Positions 1 through 7,725 are shown, counted from the stretch's first letter. The stretch is 64,000 bases of DNA from Pseudomonas sp. Root71 (GCF_001429045.1 NZ_LMHY01000022.1:390724-454723), one strand, 5' to 3'. A program made the numbers and translations. Notes: generated by a model not told the origin, from the letters alone.

Positions 1-207
1 GGTGAATTGCTGGTGGTCGATGGTGGCAATTGCCTGATAGAGAACAAAGCGCCCAAGCAATCAATACGTGCCCGTCACGAAATTTTGCAGCGGAGGAGAG
101 TAAGTGACTCCCTCCGTTGCAAGTCAGGTTGTCAGGCTGATTCGATCAAAACGGCAGTGGCAGTTTCGCTGTGCGCCCCCCATCCACCACGAGCACCTGT
201 CCGGTAA
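1..207 (+). CDS. C-terminal end of a short-chain dehydrogenase (partial, cut by window start)
   Basis: The first reading frame is open from base 1 and begins with a GELLVVDGG stretch, the typical C-terminal signature of classical SDR oxidoreductases (compare the VLVVDGG near the end of the complete SDR on the opposite strand at 146-901). Only about 68 codons are present. The tail after VDGG is unusually long for an SDR and runs about 60 bases into the convergent SDR gene before its stop at 205-207. A frameshift or an earlier stop in another frame is therefore possible. The enzyme's substrate cannot be told from this fragment. Confidence 0.45.
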   Translation, partial: GELLVVDGGNCLIENKAPKQSIRARHEILQRRRVSDSLRCKSGCQADSIKTAVAVSLCAPHPPRAPVR

Positions 208-901
208 TGAAGGCCGATGACTGCGAAGCGAGGAAAACGACTGTCCCGCCAACATCCGCCGGCAATCCGGTACGTCCGACCGGGTGAAGACGCTGGAGTG
301 CCTGGCGCGCCGCATGCGGATCAGCTTGAGCGGCGAGATATGCATCACTCAACTCGGAGTTTATCCACCCTGGAGCAATGGCATTGCAGCGAATGCCGTC
401 CCGTCCGAGATCGACTGCCAAGGCTCGGGTCAGCCCATGGATGCCAGCCTTGGAGGCACAGTACGCGGCATGTTCAGGGTTGGCGCCTATCCCTTCGATC
501 GACCCGATGTTGATGATGCTGCCACCGCCTCGCTGACGCATCTGAGGCACCAACGCCTTGCACAAGAACGCTGGTGCCCGCAGATTGACAGCCATCATGC
601 GATCCCAGTCCTGCTCGGTCATCTCATCAATCGATTTCTCGAACATGAACCCCGCATTATTCACCAGGACATCGACTCCGCCGAGCTGCTCCCGGGCTAT
701 TTGCGCGATCAAACCTGGAGACTCCACCGAAGCGAGATCTGCCTCGACGAAATAGACCTGAGGGTGACTTTGCAAGTCGACGTCCAGTGCCTGACGCTGA
801 GCGATCAACACAGTAGCTCCCGCCTCAAGCAATTGTTCGGTGATGCCTCGGCCAATCCCTCTGCCGCCCCCGGTCACCACTACATTTTTACCGTTGAGCA
901 T
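146..901 (-). CDS. SDR family NAD(P)-dependent oxidoreductase
   Basis: A 251-residue classical short-chain dehydrogenase, the family's normal length. The N-terminal cofactor motif TGGGRGIG lies at residues 11-18, followed by the NNAG motif near residue 81 and the catalytic YCASK (Tyr-x-x-x-Lys) near residue 147, with IAPGW after it and a C-terminal VVDGG. The start is supported by a strong AAGGAGAGG ribosome-binding site just upstream. It lies 12 bases downstream of the second SDR gene on the same strand, so the two are very probably one leftward operon. Such tandem SDRs typically oxidise sugars, sugar acids or alcohols in catabolic clusters; the actual substrate is unknown. Cytoplasmic. Confidence 0.88.
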   Translation of the reverse strand: MLNGKNVVVTGGGRGIGRGITEQLLEAGATVLIAQRQALDVDLQSHPQVYFVEADLASVESPGLIAQIAREQLGGVDVLVNNAGFMFEKSIDEMTEQDWDRMMAVNLRAPAFLCKALVPQMRQRGGGSIINIGSIEGIGANPEHAAYCASKAGIHGLTRALAVDLGRDGIRCNAIAPGWINSELSDAYLAAQADPHAARQALQRLHPVGRTGLPADVGGTVVFLASQSSAFITGQVLVVDGGRTAKLPLPF

Positions 902-913
902 CGCTACCTCTCC

Positions 914-1681
914 TTAGCCGGACACCGGCTTGGCGCCTGTGACTTCTACCGTTTCACCGGCGATGTACCTGGCCTCGTCGGACGCCAGAAATGCGATGAC
1001 ATCCGCAATGTCTTCGGGCTCGGCGATACGGCCTAGTGGGACGCTCTTGTTTAGCTCTTGCACGGCTTTGTCCGGATCCAGGCCGCGACGTTCAAAGCCG
1101 CTGCGTATCATCGGGGTATTGATTTCGTGCGGGCACACGGCGTTGACACGGATGCCCAAAGGGGCGCAATCGCGGCCCAGATTTTTGGTTAAAGCCGCAA
1201 CGGCCCCTTTGCTTGTGCAATACGCCACGTGGGCGGGGCCTGGATAAATTCCCCAGACAGATGATGTGTTGACGATTGCGGCGCCCGGGCGATTTTTCAT
1301 GTGCGGTATCGCGGCACGGCAGATGAAGAACACCGCATTCAGGTTTACGCCCATGGCGTCGAACCACATGTCGTCAGTGGTTTCCTCTATCGTGCCACGG
1401 GGAATGATGCCCGCATTGTTCAATACGATATCGATCCCCGAAAAAACATCGACGGCCGTTTGGACAATCGCTTCGCAATATTCTTTTCGGCGTAAATCGC
1501 CTGCCACATAGAGTACTTCCGCGCCCAGGTCACGAACTTTGGCTAAGATTGATTTGCAACCGGCTTCGTCAAGATCAGATAAAACAAGCTTTGCGCCTTC
1601 TCGGGCGAACAATAATGCTAACGCCTGTCCGACACCTCCGGCAGCGCCCGTAATGACCACCACTTTATTATTGAATTTCAT
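914..1681 (-). CDS. SDR family NAD(P)-dependent oxidoreductase
   Basis: A 255-residue classical short-chain dehydrogenase. From the ATG at 1681 it begins MKFNNKVVVITGAAGGVG, placing the TGxxxGxG cofactor motif at residues 10-17. NNAG follows near residue 88 and the catalytic Tyr-Cys-Thr-Ser-Lys near residue 155. A 12-codon upstream extension is possible, but the MKF start matches where SDRs normally begin. First gene of the leftward SDR pair. Its promoter must lie in the 1682-2002 region shared with the divergent tetR-type gene, which contains three palindromic elements. Substrate not determinable. Confidence 0.87.
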   Translation of the reverse strand: MKFNNKVVVITGAAGGVGQALALLFAREGAKLVLSDLDEAGCKSILAKVRDLGAEVLYVAGDLRRKEYCEAIVQTAVDVFSGIDIVLNNAGIIPRGTIEETTDDMWFDAMGVNLNAVFFICRAAIPHMKNRPGAAIVNTSSVWGIYPGPAHVAYCTSKGAVAALTKNLGRDCAPLGIRVNAVCPHEINTPMIRSGFERRGLDPDKAVQELNKSVPLGRIAEPEDIADVIAFLASDEARYIAGETVEVTGAKPVSG

Positions 1682-1768
1682 AGGACAACCTACCTGGTAA
1701 GTTTTTGGCGGAGTCATTATTTAATTTCAATGGATCGCAGCGTCCAGCAACTTTTTTACAGGGCCAAA

Positions 1769-1785
1769 GATAACGTGGCGTTATC
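1769..1785. promoter_or_regulatory. 17-bp palindrome in the SDR/TetR divergent promoter
   Basis: GATAACGTGGCGTTATC is a perfect 7-3-7 inverted repeat located 88 bases upstream of the SDR start codon at 1681. It is a plausible operator for a dimeric regulator acting on the leftward SDR operon. It does not share half-sites with the TGTAC-type elements further right, so it may bind a different protein. Confidence 0.5.
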
Positions 1786-1833
1786 CTGAAATTTCTGACT
1801 CGATAGTTTTTCTGGTGTCGGCGAAGTCTTGAT

Positions 1834-1851
1834 AAAAGTGTCCGCACTTTT
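1834..1851. promoter_or_regulatory. 18-bp inverted repeat in the SDR/TetR divergent promoter
   Basis: AAAAGTG-TCCG-CACTTTT is a perfect 7-4-7 inverted repeat; with a one-base bulge it extends by TGA/TCA on its outer edges. The GTxxxxAC-like core resembles GntR-family operators, but no GntR gene is seen in the window. A hairpin role in RNA is also possible. Confidence 0.4.
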
Positions 1852-1920
1852 TCAAAAAATTAATTGATTCGGGTCATTGATGGCGTGCTCTATTGATTTG
1901 GCGATTGATCGTCTCGAAAA

Positions 1921-1968
1921 TGTACGCCCCTGTACATGCCGTGTACGCCAAAGATCCTGGGGTGTACA
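1921..1968. promoter_or_regulatory. Cluster of TGTAC(A/G)CC half-sites, probable TetR operator
   Basis: Forward half-sites TGTACGCC lie at 1921-1928 and 1942-1949, and a reverse half-site GGTGTACA at 1961-1968, ending 34 bases before the TetR start codon. The same half-site forms the perfect palindrome at 5669-5712. TetR-family proteins normally bind such sites in their own promoter, so autoregulation and regulation of the flanking catabolic genes is the simplest reading. Confidence 0.5.
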
Positions 1969-2002
1969 GTGTCGAAGAATTTTCAAATAAAGGTGCACCC
2001 GA

Positions 2003-2710
2003 ATGTCACAGACAGGAAGGGCGAAAACCAAAGCGCAGGACGCCGGCTGGCGAGGCTCCGTCGATGGTTGGCTGGACGCCGCCTATGATGCCCTGAAGGA
2101 GTCGGGTGTTGATGCTGTGCGGGTGATGCCGCTGGCCAAACGCTTGAATTTGTCCCGTACCAGCTTTTACTGGTTCTATGAAGATCGCGAACAGCTGCTC
2201 GCGGCACTCCTGGCTCGATGGCGGGACAAGAACACCGGCGGTATGGTCAGCCAATGCGAGAGTTACGCAGAAAGTATTTCCGAAGCGATTCTCAACGTCT
2301 TCGAATGCTGGGTGAACCCTGAACTGTTCGACTCGCAGTTCGAATTTGCCGTGCGCAGTTGGGCGCTGCAATCGGACGAGGTCACTGCTGAAATCGCTTT
2401 GGCCGATGAGGCTCGGATGAATGCCCTGGCCGCGATGTTCCGACGGTTTGGCTACGACGGCGAGGGTGCCGACGTTCGGGCCAGGACGATCTACCTCACG
2501 CAGATTGGCTACATCTCCATGAAAACCAGTGAAGATATCGTCGTTAGATTTCGACGGATTCCTCAGTACGTGAGTGTGTTCACCGGCAAAGTACCTAAGC
2601 GGCGAGAGCTGGACCGCTTTTATGGAAAGTTCGGCTACGCGGAAAAAGAGCCCGGCGTTTTCGTTCCCTTGGTCGATACATTCGAGGAGTCGACTGCCGA
2701 TGGAGAATAG
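2003..2710 (+). CDS. TetR family transcriptional regulator
   Basis: A 235-residue protein with an N-terminal TetR-type helix-turn-helix at about residues 20-65. The pattern is an AAYDALKESG helix, then VMPLAKRLNLSRTSFYWFY, closely matching the TetR recognition-helix pattern. The C-terminal part is all-helical and should bind an unknown ligand. AAAGGTG lies at proper distance before the ATG. The last four codons overlap the start of the next gene (ATG at 2700), so the two are translationally coupled. It sits divergently to the SDR pair. The repeated TGTAC(A/G)CC half-sites in its own promoter and in the 5.7-kb intergenic region suggest it controls several of the surrounding enzymes. Confidence 0.85.
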   Translation: MSQTGRAKTKAQDAGWRGSVDGWLDAAYDALKESGVDAVRVMPLAKRLNLSRTSFYWFYEDREQLLAALLARWRDKNTGGMVSQCESYAESISEAILNVFECWVNPELFDSQFEFAVRSWALQSDEVTAEIALADEARMNALAAMFRRFGYDGEGADVRARTIYLTQIGYISMKTSEDIVVRFRRIPQYVSVFTGKVPKRRELDRFYGKFGYAEKEPGVFVPLVDTFEESTADGE

Positions 2711-3476
2711 AACTCTGGGCATCATCGGAGGTACCGGCTGGCTCGGGCGCGCAATCGCCCAGGCGCTGCTCGATAGCGGGGTCATCGGGCCTGACCGCTT
2801 ATTGATCTCGAACCGCTCCGGCGTCAGTCCCTTCGAGCCAGGCGTGAGACTGCTGGCTGACAACCAGCAGTTGGTGGACCTCAGCGATATTGTCGTGCTG
2901 TCCATCCGACCGGAGCAGTTTCGTGAACTGCAGATCAACGCCCGCGGCAAGCGGGTGATTTCCCTGATGGCCGGAGTTCCGGCGGCATCCATCAGCGCGG
3001 CCACCGGTGCGGATGCAGTGGTGCGGGCCATGCCGAATGCGGCCGTGGAAATCAGGCAGTCGTTTACGCCCTGGTACTGTGCCGGAAACCTTGTTGAATG
3101 CGACCGCCAGTGGGTGCAACGACTGTTCGAGTGCGTAGGTTCAGCGGACGAAGTGCCTGATGAGGACTGTATTGATTACCTCAGCGCCTTGTCCGGGACT
3201 GGGCCGGCCTTTCCGGCAATGTTGCAAATGGCACTGACTAATCAGGCGGTGGCAGCGGGAATTCCCCTTGCCATCGCACAGCGCGCTGCACAAGGCGTGG
3301 TGGTGGGGGGCGGCCAGATGCTTGCCAGCCGCGATCCGCGGCAAATGATTGAGTCGTTGATGGCTTACCGTGGCGTGACGGCAGCAGCGCTGCAGTCGAT
3401 GGCCGATCAGGGCATCGACTGCATTGTGGGGCGGGCAGTCAATGCAGGCGCTGAGGTTGCGCGGCGGGGAATGTAG
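2700..3476 (+). CDS. Pyrroline-5-carboxylate reductase-like oxidoreductase (ProC family)
   Basis: A 258-residue protein. The N-terminal Rossmann motif GIIGGTGWLG (residues about 6-15) is the GxGxxG-type NAD(P) site. Later RAMPNAA, SGTGPAFPAM and a VVVGGGQML helix are the standard landmarks of the ProC family (P5C + NAD(P)H to proline). Start chosen at ATG 2700, because this puts the dinucleotide fold at the N-terminus and overlaps the TetR stop by 11 bases. The longer upstream reading frame lies inside the TetR gene. It is divergent enough in the middle that the substrate may be another cyclic imine rather than P5C. Its coupling to a TetR regulator, not to the usual yggS-proC neighbourhood, argues for a catabolic rather than housekeeping role. 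Confidence 0.8.
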   Translation: MENRTLGIIGGTGWLGRAIAQALLDSGVIGPDRLLISNRSGVSPFEPGVRLLADNQQLVDLSDIVVLSIRPEQFRELQINARGKRVISLMAGVPAASISAATGADAVVRAMPNAAVEIRQSFTPWYCAGNLVECDRQWVQRLFECVGSADEVPDEDCIDYLSALSGTGPAFPAMLQMALTNQAVAAGIPLAIAQRAAQGVVVGGGQMLASRDPRQMIESLMAYRGVTAAALQSMADQGIDCIVGRAVNAGAEVARRGM

Positions 3477-3491
3477 CAGGGCAGGGGATAA

Positions 3492-3520
3492 CAGTGAAGG
3501 GCCGTGAAGGGCCTTCACTG
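3492..3520. terminator. Possible bidirectional hairpin between convergent genes
   Basis: CAGTGAAGG pairs with CCTTCACTG across an 11-base loop in the 100-base space between two convergent genes. There is no clear U-tract, so activity as an intrinsic terminator is uncertain. Confidence 0.35.
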
Positions 3521-3578
3521 CCGAAGGCGTCATGGGAAGCTCCGTGCGTCCCTTGACCGCACCAGACGTGCCAGGGGT

Positions 3579-5615
3579 TCAGATTTCTTTCACCAGGCGC
3601 AAAGCGTCGTAGATGGCCGCGTGAGTGTTGCGAGCAGACACGGCGTCGCCGATCCGGAACAGTTGGAAGCGTCCTTCGGGATGGGTGACGATGTTCTGTG
3701 CCGTGCCAGCGATCAGGTCATGCTGCTCTACCGCGCCGCCATTGGTGGAGAGAGGACGCAGCTCGAAGTACAAGTCATCCAGCGGAAGGGTGCCGTGGTT
3801 GACGACCACCTGATCGACCACGCGCTGCTTGTGAACCTGTCCGTAATCGCTGCCAAAGGTTGCAACGAGCCCGCCATCACGTTTTTCCACTGTATCGACC
3901 CGGTAGGTCACGGTGAAGGTGACGTCCAGATCCTGCAGGCTGCGCATGTAGGGCACCAGGTTCATGGCCATGACTTCAGGTGCAAACGAGCGGTCAGGGG
4001 TGACGATTTCGACTCTCGCACCGCTTTGCGCGATGACCTCGGCAGCCTGCAGGGCAGCATGATCCCCCGCATCGTCGAAGATCAGTACGTTGCGACCGGG
4101 CTTGATGTCGCCAGAAATGATGTCCCAGGTTGAAACCACGAGTTCGTTGCCTTTGCTGAGCACCTCGGTATCCGGCAGGCCGCCGGTCGCGACGATAACC
4201 ACGTCTGGCTCGAAGGCTTGCACAGTGTCGGCTTCGGCCCAGGTATTGAAGTGAAACTTCACCCCCAGCCGTTCGCATTGTGCCATCCGCCAATCAATGA
4301 TGCTGATCATCTCGCGACGACGCTCGCTCAGCGCAGTCAAACGAATTTGCCCACCAGGTTGATCAGCCGCTTCAAGCACCGTCACGTCATGGCCGCGCTC
4401 ACCGGCGACCCGCGCCGCTTCCAGCCCGGCAGGGCCGGTTCCGACCACCAACACCTTGCGCTTGACCGCGGCTTTGGGAATGTCATGAGGCATGGTGGTT
4501 TCCCGCCCCGTCGCGGCGTTGTGGATGCAGTAGGCCGCGCCGCCCTGATAGATGCGATCCAGGCAATAGTTGGCGCCCACGCAAGGGCGAATGTCTTCTT
4601 CGCGCTTCTCGATGATTTTGCGCACGATGTGCGGATCGGTCATATGCGCGCGGGTCATGCCCACCATGTCCACTTTGCCCGAGGCGATCGCGTAGCGCGC
4701 GGTGGCCACGTCGGGAATCTTCGCCGCGTGGAAGGTCGGAAAGCCCGTAGACGAGCGGATCTCGCCAGCGAAGTCGAGATGGGGCGAGTTGCGCATACCC
4801 TGAATCGGGATGACATCGGTCAGCCCTGCATCCGTATCGATGTGACCGCGTACGACGTTCAGGAAGTCGACCAGTCCGCTGTCCTTGAGCATGTGAGAAA
4901 CCTGCATGCCCTCGCTGGCAGTGAAGCCGCCGGGCAGTTCTTCATCACCGGTGTAGCGAACTCCCAGCAGAAAATCTTCGCCTACCCGCTGGCGGATGCC
5001 ACGCAGGATGTCGAAGGTAAAGCGCATGCGGTTTTCCAGCGACCCGCCGTAAGGGCCGTCGAGGTCATTGGTCAACGGCGACCAGAACTGATCCATCAAA
5101 TGCCCGTAAGCCTGAAGCTCCAGGCCATCGAGACCTGCCGCCTTCATGCGCTCCGCGGCGTCTACATAGTCCTTGATGATCCGCTCGATGTCCCACTCCT
5201 CCATTTTCTTCGGGAAGGAGCGATGCGACGCCTCGCGGCGGTGTGACGGCGACACCACCGGCAACCAATCGGCCTTGTCCCAGCGGGTGCGACGGCCCAG
5301 GTGAGTCAACTGGATCATCACTGCCGCGCCATGTTCGTGGCATTCATCGGTCAGGTCCTTCAACCATCCGACTACTTCGTCCTTGTAGGCAAGCACATTG
5401 TTGAACACCGGCGGGCTGTCTCGGGATACGGCAGCGGAACCGGCGGTCATGGTCAGGGCGACACCGGCTTTGGCGCGCTCCACGTGGTAGGCGCGATAGA
5501 GATCCTTGGGCATACCGTCCACAGGGTAGGCCGGTTCATGGGAGGTGGTCATGATCCGGTTTCTGAGGGTCAGGTTTTTGATTTTATAGGGTTGCAGCAA
5601 GGGATCGCTGGACAT
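3579..5615 (-). CDS. NADH:flavin oxidoreductase/demethylase (TMADH/DgcA-like, candidate N-methylproline demethylase)
   Basis: A 678-residue two-part flavoprotein. Residues about 1-340 form an Old-Yellow-Enzyme TIM barrel (RNRIMTT near the start, IQLTHLGRR, GHLMDQFWSPLTN, GVRYTGDE). An iron-sulfur segment with Cys345, Cys351 and Cys363 follows, then an FAD/NAD(P)-binding half beginning KVLVVGTGPAGLEAA. This is the architecture of trimethylamine dehydrogenase, DgcA dimethylglycine demethylase and proteins annotated as N-methylproline demethylase; it most resembles the last, from memory. The position of the usual second cluster cysteine (348) is Ala here. The start at 5615 (MSSDPLLQPY) is preceded by TTGGAG; longer forms would run into the promoter palindrome. 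Divergent from a 2-oxoglutarate oxygenase. Likely role: oxidative N-demethylation of a small amine or betaine; exact substrate inferred. Confidence 0.78.
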   Translation of the reverse strand: MSSDPLLQPYKIKNLTLRNRIMTTSHEPAYPVDGMPKDLYRAYHVERAKAGVALTMTAGSAAVSRDSPPVFNNVLAYKDEVVGWLKDLTDECHEHGAAVMIQLTHLGRRTRWDKADWLPVVSPSHRREASHRSFPKKMEEWDIERIIKDYVDAAERMKAAGLDGLELQAYGHLMDQFWSPLTNDLDGPYGGSLENRMRFTFDILRGIRQRVGEDFLLGVRYTGDEELPGGFTASEGMQVSHMLKDSGLVDFLNVVRGHIDTDAGLTDVIPIQGMRNSPHLDFAGEIRSSTGFPTFHAAKIPDVATARYAIASGKVDMVGMTRAHMTDPHIVRKIIEKREEDIRPCVGANYCLDRIYQGGAAYCIHNAATGRETTMPHDIPKAAVKRKVLVVGTGPAGLEAARVAGERGHDVTVLEAADQPGGQIRLTALSERRREMISIIDWRMAQCERLGVKFHFNTWAEADTVQAFEPDVVIVATGGLPDTEVLSKGNELVVSTWDIISGDIKPGRNVLIFDDAGDHAALQAAEVIAQSGARVEIVTPDRSFAPEVMAMNLVPYMRSLQDLDVTFTVTYRVDTVEKRDGGLVATFGSDYGQVHKQRVVDQVVVNHGTLPLDDLYFELRPLSTNGGAVEQHDLIAGTAQNIVTHPEGRFQLFRIGDAVSARNTHAAIYDALRLVKEI

Positions 5616-5668
5616 CGTGGTGCGCTCCAAAGTGGGCCTCATCAGGCTCGACGACTTAAAATTAGGAT

Positions 5669-5712
5669 AAATGTACACCTGTGTCAACGATTGGTGACAC
5701 AGGTGTACATTT
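5669..5712. promoter_or_regulatory. Perfect 18-bp-arm inverted repeat in a divergent promoter (probable TetR operator)
   Basis: AAATGTACACCTGTGTCA is followed, after 8 bases, by its exact reverse complement. It lies 53 bases upstream of the demethylase start and 95 bases upstream of the oxygenase start, so it can control both. The outer half-sites TGTACACC/GGTGTACA recur in the TetR promoter at 1921-1968. Confidence 0.65.
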
Positions 5713-5807
5713 TGCTTGCGTGCCAAAAAAACCAGGATTAACATCCGCCCAAACAAGGACGAATGTCGCTCGTCCGCGTCTGTCATCCATTTAGAAAGGA
5801 GAGAAGC

Positions 5808-6788
5808 GTGACTGAGTTATTTGATATTCGTTTGGCCAGCAAACAAACTGCCTTCACTGAAATCCCGGTCATTGATATTTCGCCACTCATAAACGGCGAA
5901 AATCCGCTGCGGGTGGCAAGCCAGATAGGTGAAGCGTGCGAAAAGGTGGGGTTTTTTTATATAAAAAACCATGGTGTTTCGCAGCAACTGATAGACGAGA
6001 TGTACAGGCTCACCAAACTTTTTTTCAAGCTTCCAGCCGACGAGAAGAACTCACTTAATATCGTGAACTCTGGGCTTACGCTACGTGGTTACATCCCGAT
6101 GTATGCGGAAAACGTAGATCCAGCCAATACGCGCGATTTCAAAGAGTGCTTTGATTACGGCGCCCATTACGATGAAGTTTCTCCGTTTTTTGGCCCTAAT
6201 CAAATGCCGGCCGGGCTGCCGCAATTCGACACGGTTGCCGAGGCTTATCATTCAGCTGTATTGGCGCTTGCGAGAACGCTCATCGGCGGCATCGCGCTGA
6301 GTCTGGATTTGCCGCAAAATTATTTTGAACAACGCCAACGCAAGCCCATCACTATTCAGCGCGTTTTGCGTTATCCGCCTCAGATAGGAAAGGTCTCCCT
6401 GGAAGAGATCGGTATTGGTGCTCACACGGATTACGGCTTCCTGACAGTCCTGTCTCAAGACACAGTTGGCGGTTTACAAGTCAAGAACCGTGCAGGGGAG
6501 TGGGTTACTGCCCCACCCGTTGAAGGCACTTTTATCGTCAACATTGGTGATCTGGTTCAAACCCTCACCAACGATCGCTACACCTCGACAATGCATCGCG
6601 TCATAAATACTAGCGGTCTAGAGCGCTATTCAATTCCTTTCTTTATTGATTTGGATTTTGATGCAATTGTTGAGCCTGTGCCAACCTGTGTGAGTGAAGC
6701 GCTACCCGCGAAGTATGAAGCGTACACTTGTGGTAAACACAAATTTAAGCGTTTCGTTGATAGCTATGCGCACCTGAAAGTCGAATAG
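5808..6788 (+). CDS. 2-oxoglutarate/Fe(II)-dependent dioxygenase (isopenicillin-N-synthase-like)
   Basis: A 326-residue protein of the IPNS/DIOX_N plus 2OG-FeII_Oxy type. The N-terminal IPVIDISPLI and GFFYIKNHG segments are classic for the DIOX_N domain. The Fe(II) facial triad is visible as HTD in GAHTDYGFLTVL and the distal His in STMHRVI, followed by an RYSIPFF segment carrying the 2-oxoglutarate-binding Arg-x-Ser. Start chosen at GTG 5808, because AAAGGAGAG sits immediately upstream and the family's conserved N-terminus begins shortly after; an upstream ATG at 5763 lacks such a site. Base composition is clearly more AT-rich than the neighbours, with TTT/ATT codons, suggesting acquisition. 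Expected to hydroxylate, desaturate or demethylate a small molecule; substrate unknown. Confidence 0.85.
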   Translation: MTELFDIRLASKQTAFTEIPVIDISPLINGENPLRVASQIGEACEKVGFFYIKNHGVSQQLIDEMYRLTKLFFKLPADEKNSLNIVNSGLTLRGYIPMYAENVDPANTRDFKECFDYGAHYDEVSPFFGPNQMPAGLPQFDTVAEAYHSAVLALARTLIGGIALSLDLPQNYFEQRQRKPITIQRVLRYPPQIGKVSLEEIGIGAHTDYGFLTVLSQDTVGGLQVKNRAGEWVTAPPVEGTFIVNIGDLVQTLTNDRYTSTMHRVINTSGLERYSIPFFIDLDFDAIVEPVPTCVSEALPAKYEAYTCGKHKFKRFVDSYAHLKVE

Positions 6789-6798
6789 GGAGTTTTCT

Positions 6799-7725
6799 AT
6801 GTGCATCCTGTATATGGCCGACCCCGCCGATGCGCAGAAATGGCGAGATTGCCTGGCAACGCTCGCCCCACAACTAGAGTTCCGCCAATGGCCTGATATC
6901 GGTAGCCCGGCAGGGGTGCACTACATCCTGGCTTGGGAGCCTCTAACCAACCTGGTGGAACAGTTTGGTAATCTTCGGCTTCTCTACGCTGCAGGGGCTG
7001 GAGTTGATCAGTTCGATCTGGCTCGTTTGCCTGCTAACGTGTCGCTGATACGGCTGGTAGATAGCTCGATGGCTGACATCATGGCCGAATATGTTCTGTT
7101 TGGTGTTCTTGCCTTGCATCGAGAAATCCTCGCTTACCAAGAGGACCAGCGAAGTGGTCGCTGGCAACCTCGACCAATCGTGCATGCTTCACAGCGGCGT
7201 GTTGGTGTCATGGGGGTTGGCAATCTCGGACGTGCCGCGCTTGATCGCCTTCAGCCATTGGGATTTCAGCTCAGTGGCTGGAATCGTTCTTTGAAGGAGG
7301 TGCCAGGTGGTCACTGTTACGTCGGCCCGGACGAACTGGAGGCGTTTTTAGGGCAGTGCGACATCCTTGTGAACATGTTGCCACTGACTCCCGAAACAGA
7401 CGGGATACTCAATGCTGCGAGGCTCGATTGCCTGCCTCATGGAGCTGGACTGATTAACGTGGGGCGTGGCGCCCACGTTATAGAAACGGCTTTGCTTTCA
7501 GCGTTGGATGAAGGCCGTATGGGAGGAGCCATACTGGATGTCCTGGTACAAGAACCTCCTTCTCAAGACAACCCACTTTGGAAACACCCTCGAGTGCTCC
7601 TGACCCCTCATGTTGCAAGCGATGTGCAGATTGAGGGGGGTGTGGCAGTGATAGTTGAGAATCTCCGAAGAGAGCGTGAGGGAATGCCTCTGTTGAATGT
7701 GGTTGATCGGTCTAAAGGCTATTAG
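6799..7725 (+). CDS. D-2-hydroxyacid dehydrogenase (GhrA-like glyoxylate/hydroxypyruvate reductase)
   Basis: A 308-residue NAD(P)-dependent 2-hydroxyacid dehydrogenase. The Rossmann motif is GVMGVGNLGRA near residues 135-145. The catalytic Arg is in NVGRGA, the Glu in VQEPPS and the His in LTPHVAS. Length and the absence of the SGT-type C-terminus match the GhrA group, which reduces glyoxylate and hydroxypyruvate. It starts 10 bases after the oxygenase stop with GGGAG upstream, so both are one operon. A reductase for the 2-oxoacid or glyoxylate-type product of the oxygenase would fit, but this is inference. Confidence 0.83.
   Translation: MCILYMADPADAQKWRDCLATLAPQLEFRQWPDIGSPAGVHYILAWEPLTNLVEQFGNLRLLYAAGAGVDQFDLARLPANVSLIRLVDSSMADIMAEYVLFGVLALHREILAYQEDQRSGRWQPRPIVHASQRRVGVMGVGNLGRAALDRLQPLGFQLSGWNRSLKEVPGGHCYVGPDELEAFLGQCDILVNMLPLTPETDGILNAARLDCLPHGAGLINVGRGAHVIETALLSALDEGRMGGAILDVLVQEPPSQDNPLWKHPRVLLTPHVASDVQIEGGVAVIVENLRREREGMPLLNVVDRSKGY

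Noticed and set aside
2006..3031. 341-codon frame opposite to the TetR and ProC-like genes
   Set aside because: It spans two well-supported genes on the other strand and has no recognisable motif.
4218..5246. 342-codon frame opposite to the flavoprotein gene
   Set aside because: High-GC shadow frame; the flavoprotein has clear FAD and barrel motifs.
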